NCBI GenBank assembly: GCA_003550305.1
Contig: QKYT01000468.1
Span: forward strand, 47,663-84,074
DNA from: Glomus cerebriforme
Lineage: Eukaryota; Glomeromycota; Glomeromycetes; Glomerales; Glomeraceae
Length of the DNA stretch: 36,412 nucleotides
Reading direction: 5' to 3'
The notes beneath the pieces were generated by a model that saw only the letters and a program-made list of their open reading frames with translations, was not told where the DNA came from and made no database searches. Positions within the stretch are counted from its first letter, which is position 1; each line of letters starts with the position of its first letter. Positions 33,694 to 36,412 of the stretch are shown one piece after another. The position numbers were made by a program, and so were the translations under genes.

Positions 33694-33765
33694 TCGCACT
33701 GGGTATAGGACAACATGGGGGACGAGGGGCCGAAGCCCAAAACGCACTGGATATAAGGGAAAACT
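33694..33765 (+). repeat. Imperfect direct repeat around GC-rich core
   Basis: CGCACTGGGTATAGG (from 33697) recurs as CGCACTGGATATAAGG (from 33744), 47-49 bp apart, around the GC-rich segment GGGGGACGAGGGGCCGAAGC. In one frame it reads as basic repeats (GRSPKRTGYKGK), which I take as repeat DNA read through by chance, not a gene. Confidence 0.4.
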
Positions 33766-33989
33766 AAACTACTAAAACTAAAAAAAATAAAAATAAAAAT
33801 AAAACTAAAATTCGCCTTTTTGACTTTCTTCTTTGATAGCTTTCTGACCGTAACCGTGGAATCCATCTAGCCGATACACATTTGCTTAAGTCTTGGAAAA
33901 AATTGGTAGGGAAAGTTAGTTTTAAAAGGGTAAACTTCGCAAACCGACAGGGATAATCCCAGATCGAAGACCTTTTTTAATTAGTCTTA

Positions 33990-34660
33990 TTACTTTACGA
34001 GAGTTTCTGGAGTTACTTCGGTCAAATTTGGAGCCTCGGTAATGACTGGAGCTCCCGCTTGTCTGCCACTTCATAAAATAAATCCATTAGGATTTTTGTG
34101 AGGGCTTGAGCTCTAGGACCATTGACTCTGACATATTCGTTACGCTTCACGCTAGAAGCTTTTTTGAGGACCGGTGTCGAGATTTGTTTTTCTGTATATC
34201 CTTTTTGGAGAAGTTCGGTTTGGGTTGACCAGAGGAAAAGGTAGATTTGTTGCGGCCAGACTTGTTTCCCCGCTTATCTACTTTCCATTGTACGTCTCGT
34301 TTAGAGCTTGGAACCGGTTGGTTAAGAAATCTTAATCGGTTAAAAAATCATTTTTAACCGGTTATTTAACTGGTTTTTTTTAGCCATATTAGCTGAATTT
34401 CAATAGTTAATTCAGGTCAAACTTTAACGCTGGCCAAAATTTTAACAAAATTCGGAATTTTTTTTAACGTGTTAATTCCGGTCAAGTTTTAATGCCGGCC
34501 GGAATTAAGTTTCGCAAATTTTTAACGAATGTTAATTCTGGCCAAATTTTAATGCCGACCAGAATTAAGTTTTAACCGATTAATTAACCGGTTAAGGTTG
34601 TTCCAAACTCTAATCTCGTTCGTGTATTTTAAATTGGGGTTGAGTTTTGACATACTGCAT
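33990..34660 (-). pseudogene. Gene relic split by an inserted element
   Basis: On the minus strand an ATG at 34658-34660 opens a frame that reaches the right edge of the element at 34301-34613 and resumes beyond it. If the element and one copy of its 6-bp target duplication are disregarded, the frame is continuous across the junction. It then runs through a Lys/Asn/Ser-rich stretch (KSGRNKSTFSSGQPKPNFSK) to a TGA at 34147-34149. Further pieces in other frames read NGPRAQALTKILMDLFYEVAD (34050-34115 area) and PNLTEVTPETLVK, ending at a TAA at 33990-33992. At least two frameshifts break it besides the insertion. It resembles the end of a mobile-element or repeat-family protein; the family is not recognised. 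Confidence 0.5.
34301..34613. mobile_element. 313-bp MITE with terminal inverted repeats and 6-bp target duplication
   Basis: The ends are TTAGAGCTTGGAAC (34301-34314) and, inverted, TTAGAGTTTGGAAC (34600-34613), 13 of 14 matching. The hexamer TCTCGT flanks both sides (34295-34300 and 34614-34619), fitting a target-site duplication. Inside are AACCGGTTAA-type palindromes near both ends and three imperfect 58-62-bp tandem units with GTTAATTC, GGTCAA and TTTTAATGCCGGCC (from about 34411, 34474 and 34531). It has no coding capacity and must be moved by a transposase encoded elsewhere. The superfamily is uncertain: a 6-bp duplication does not match the 8 bp of hAT or the TA of Tc1/mariner. Confidence 0.72.
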
Positions 34661-34712
34661 TAAGATCGTCGGCGTTCCAGACAGTGACTGTAAATTATAA
34701 ATAAAATGTTCC

Positions 34713-35149
34713 CCATGCATGTGATTTCACCGGTACCACTAAATAGATTGTCAATTTATGTTTTTATGTAATATAAAATAAAACAATATTAATTTCTCAC
34801 GAAAAAACCTGATGCAAGAAATGTTTTCTCATGAAAATCATTTCAATTAGTAACAAAACATAATTTAAGCAATAAAGCTGGTAATATCATCAGTGATGTT
34901 ATCATTTGATCGGATACACATTAATAAATACTGCGGCTCTCACAGCATGGTTTTATTAATGCAAACCATAATTTTCCGCCGCATGCTCATGAATCCTTCG
35001 GACCCTATTTAACCTAATACTTTCACCCTTAGAATGATCCTTAACTCTAGGTTTATCCTTATACAATGCATTCTAATTATTAAGTTTCGTTAACTTTTTA
35101 TTTTAAGCGATCATTAACACTAAAAAAAAAATCCAAATTCTTCCGCATG
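34713..35149 (-). repeat. Dispersed repeat, copy B (inverted relative to copy A)
   Basis: Reverse-complement partner of 3712-4003, with the same order of matching blocks: CTTAAAATAA, AAACTTAAT, GGATAAAC, ACATTCTAAGG, TTATTAATGTGTAT, TCACTGATGAT, ACCGGTGAA, CACATGCATGG. It is about 145 bp longer than copy A because of internal insertions. Just outside its right end is the palindrome at 35161-35180. Confidence 0.5.
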
Positions 35150-35160
35150 ATTACTGGTAA

Positions 35161-35180
35161 AATACACGTGCACGTGTATT
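35161..35180. repeat. Perfect 20-bp palindrome with two CACGTG cores
   Basis: AATACACGTGCACGTGTATT equals its own reverse complement over all 20 bases and holds two CACGTG hexamers sharing no bases. It could be a paired E-box site or the end of a repeat element. No gene start lies nearby. Confidence 0.5.
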
Positions 35181-35908
35181 ACTAATTTATGAACGTTACA
35201 ACATTAAAATATTAATACGGCAAAAAAATCACTTTCATGGAACACTAGTTTGTCAAATTTGTCAAATTTGTCATACAGCTGATATTACATAAGTAAATTT
35301 CACTCATTTTTTGAAAATTTTTATTTAACTATATCATAATTCAGGTAAGTTAAATTTGTAAAACCTTCCTTTTCTTGTAGAATGGCCTATTAATACAAGA
35401 TACTATTTCATTTTAGAAGAAATTATATTTTCATGTGCAAAATACGCCAAATATTTATTATAGTTAATGCCGCTAAAAATATAAAAAAATTCAAATCTTG
35501 CGGTCATATTTTTAAAAAAAGTACTTAATTTTCGAAAGTGGCACAGCGAATTAAACCCGTTGTCTGTTATCAAAGTTCAAAAAATTTATTTATCAATCGG
35601 AAGAAGATAAATTATATTTTTGCAAACCAAATTTCTCAAATGGCAACATTTATATAATAAGATTTAGAATGCCTAATAATAATATTTCACTTTTCACTTT
35701 TGTATTAATTGATACAAATCCTTATGATAAAATCATTAAGAATTTATTTTTTATAATTAACTGTTAATTAATGTAATGTAATCCCACATTTTGACTCGTA
35801 AGATTTGCCGCAAATAATAGCATCAGATACAGCAGGTACCATAAGAATTGTTTTATAATTCCTTGCATAATTACAGTTATATTGTTATTATAAAATTTTG
35901 GATTCCAA
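35181..35908. other. Intergenic, no gene seen
   Basis: A/T-rich. It includes a short tandem of the 9-mer GTCAAATTT (35252-35269 plus a partial copy). No frame with coding character was found on either strand. Confidence 0.4.
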
Positions 35909-36224
35909 CTAAAAACGCTTCCTATTCAAACGTTTCTCATCCAAACTCAACTTGGCAATCCTCAATTCTGAATAACTCTTTGCATATTGTATTTTATCGA
36001 CCCTAATGTAACTAAACAGATTATACTCTCTTAATTGCATTTTTCTAGAGAGCATCGGGTTCAGTTTTCTCTATATAATTTTACTAGTTGGTAAATCTAT
36101 CCTCAAGTTCCTTTCCAAACAAATAATAGCACTAAGAATTTCTTGATTTGTGCTCTAATTCGTTCTTCAGTCGTAATAATGGCATTATACAAATCAATAA
36201 GATTGTCTTGGTGATGCAAACTCC

Positions 36225-36262
<38 letters not shown>

Positions 36263-36412
36263 AAGGCGAATAAAAAAAATAATCGGAGGTACAGATTTTA
36301 CATCATTGCAGGATCCTTTCAGAATTGTAGTAATCATGTCATCGTCTTGTAAATTAATTGCATCTTTTTTTGCATCAAGAATGTCGTATTGGAAAGGAAT
36401 TAATGGATCACA
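35909..36412 (-). pseudogene. Broken gene entering from the right edge
   Basis: Minus-strand coding-like blocks, in order. From the edge (36412) to about 36270 it reads DPLIPFQYDILDAKKDAINL and onward for 45 codons or more. After 33 A/T bases it reads WSLHHQDNLIDLYNAIITTE (about 36225-36165). A one-base shift near 36138 then gives ILSAIICLERNLRIDLPTSK, an in-frame TAG, and SRKMQLREYNLFSYIRVDK up to a TAG at 35909-35911. The homopolymer also changes frame unless an intron removes it. The protein-like composition in every block points to one gene damaged at two or three places. No family is recognised, and the 5' part is outside the window. Confidence 0.45.
36228..36260. repeat. Run of 33 A
   Basis: An uninterrupted poly-A (poly-T on the coding strand of the adjacent relic). 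It sits between two coding-like blocks and may mark an intron pyrimidine tract, a retroposed tail or slippage expansion. Its exact length is easily mis-sequenced. Confidence 0.8.

Noticed and set aside
1..36412. CRISPR arrays, bacterial operons, riboswitches, rRNA or phage genes
   Set aside because: None was found; spliceosomal introns and gene families show a eukaryotic nuclear sequence.

Overview
This window looks like nuclear DNA of an arbuscular mycorrhizal fungus of the Rhizophagus type (Glomeromycotina). The evidence is very high A+T, short A/T-rich introns with GT..AG ends, and gene families typical of that group: a TKL-like kinase with an SH3 tail, a BTB-BACK-TLDc protein and a MATA_HMG protein. 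Relics and small hairpin elements are abundant. The species call is inference from gene content.

Layout. 1-1375: hairpin and MITE-like DNA. 1376-3034 (-): intronless orphan membrane protein. 3035-6900: mostly non-coding, with one dispersed repeat copy and a doubtful ORF. 6901-9500 (+): multi-exon protein kinase whose SH3-coding exons are present three times in tandem. 9501-14733: gene-poor, with broken coding relics. 14734-26453: a compact conserved block of COX10 (-), RAB3GAP1 (-), a universal stress protein (-) and, divergently, the DEAD-box helicase DBP10 (+). 26454-28966: a relic and a GC-richer island. 28967-31266: BTB-TLDc (+) and MATA_HMG (-), convergent. 31267-36412: repeat-rich, with two MITE-like elements, an inverted copy of the 3.7-4.0 kb repeat, and broken genes, one of them cut by a MITE and one running off the right edge.

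The conserved block holds unrelated housekeeping functions: mitochondrial heme A synthesis, Rab GTPase regulation, a stress-type nucleotide-binding protein and ribosome biogenesis. No pathway links these neighbours; only the 173-bp intergenic region shared by the stress protein and DBP10 suggests possible co-regulation. The exon models were assembled by hand from splice signals, frame continuity and family motifs. RAB3GAP1 (11 exons, 1199 aa), DBP10 (13 exons, 870 aa), the stress protein (5 exons, 162 aa), the BTB protein (2 exons, 466 aa) and the kinase (7 exons, 439 aa) all keep frame end to end.

The most striking structures are two. First, the tandem SH3 exon triplication: the stop codons of units 1 and 2 lie inside consensus splice donors. 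Second, a 313-bp inverted-repeat element flanked by a 6-bp duplication sits inside a reading frame that is continuous across the empty site.
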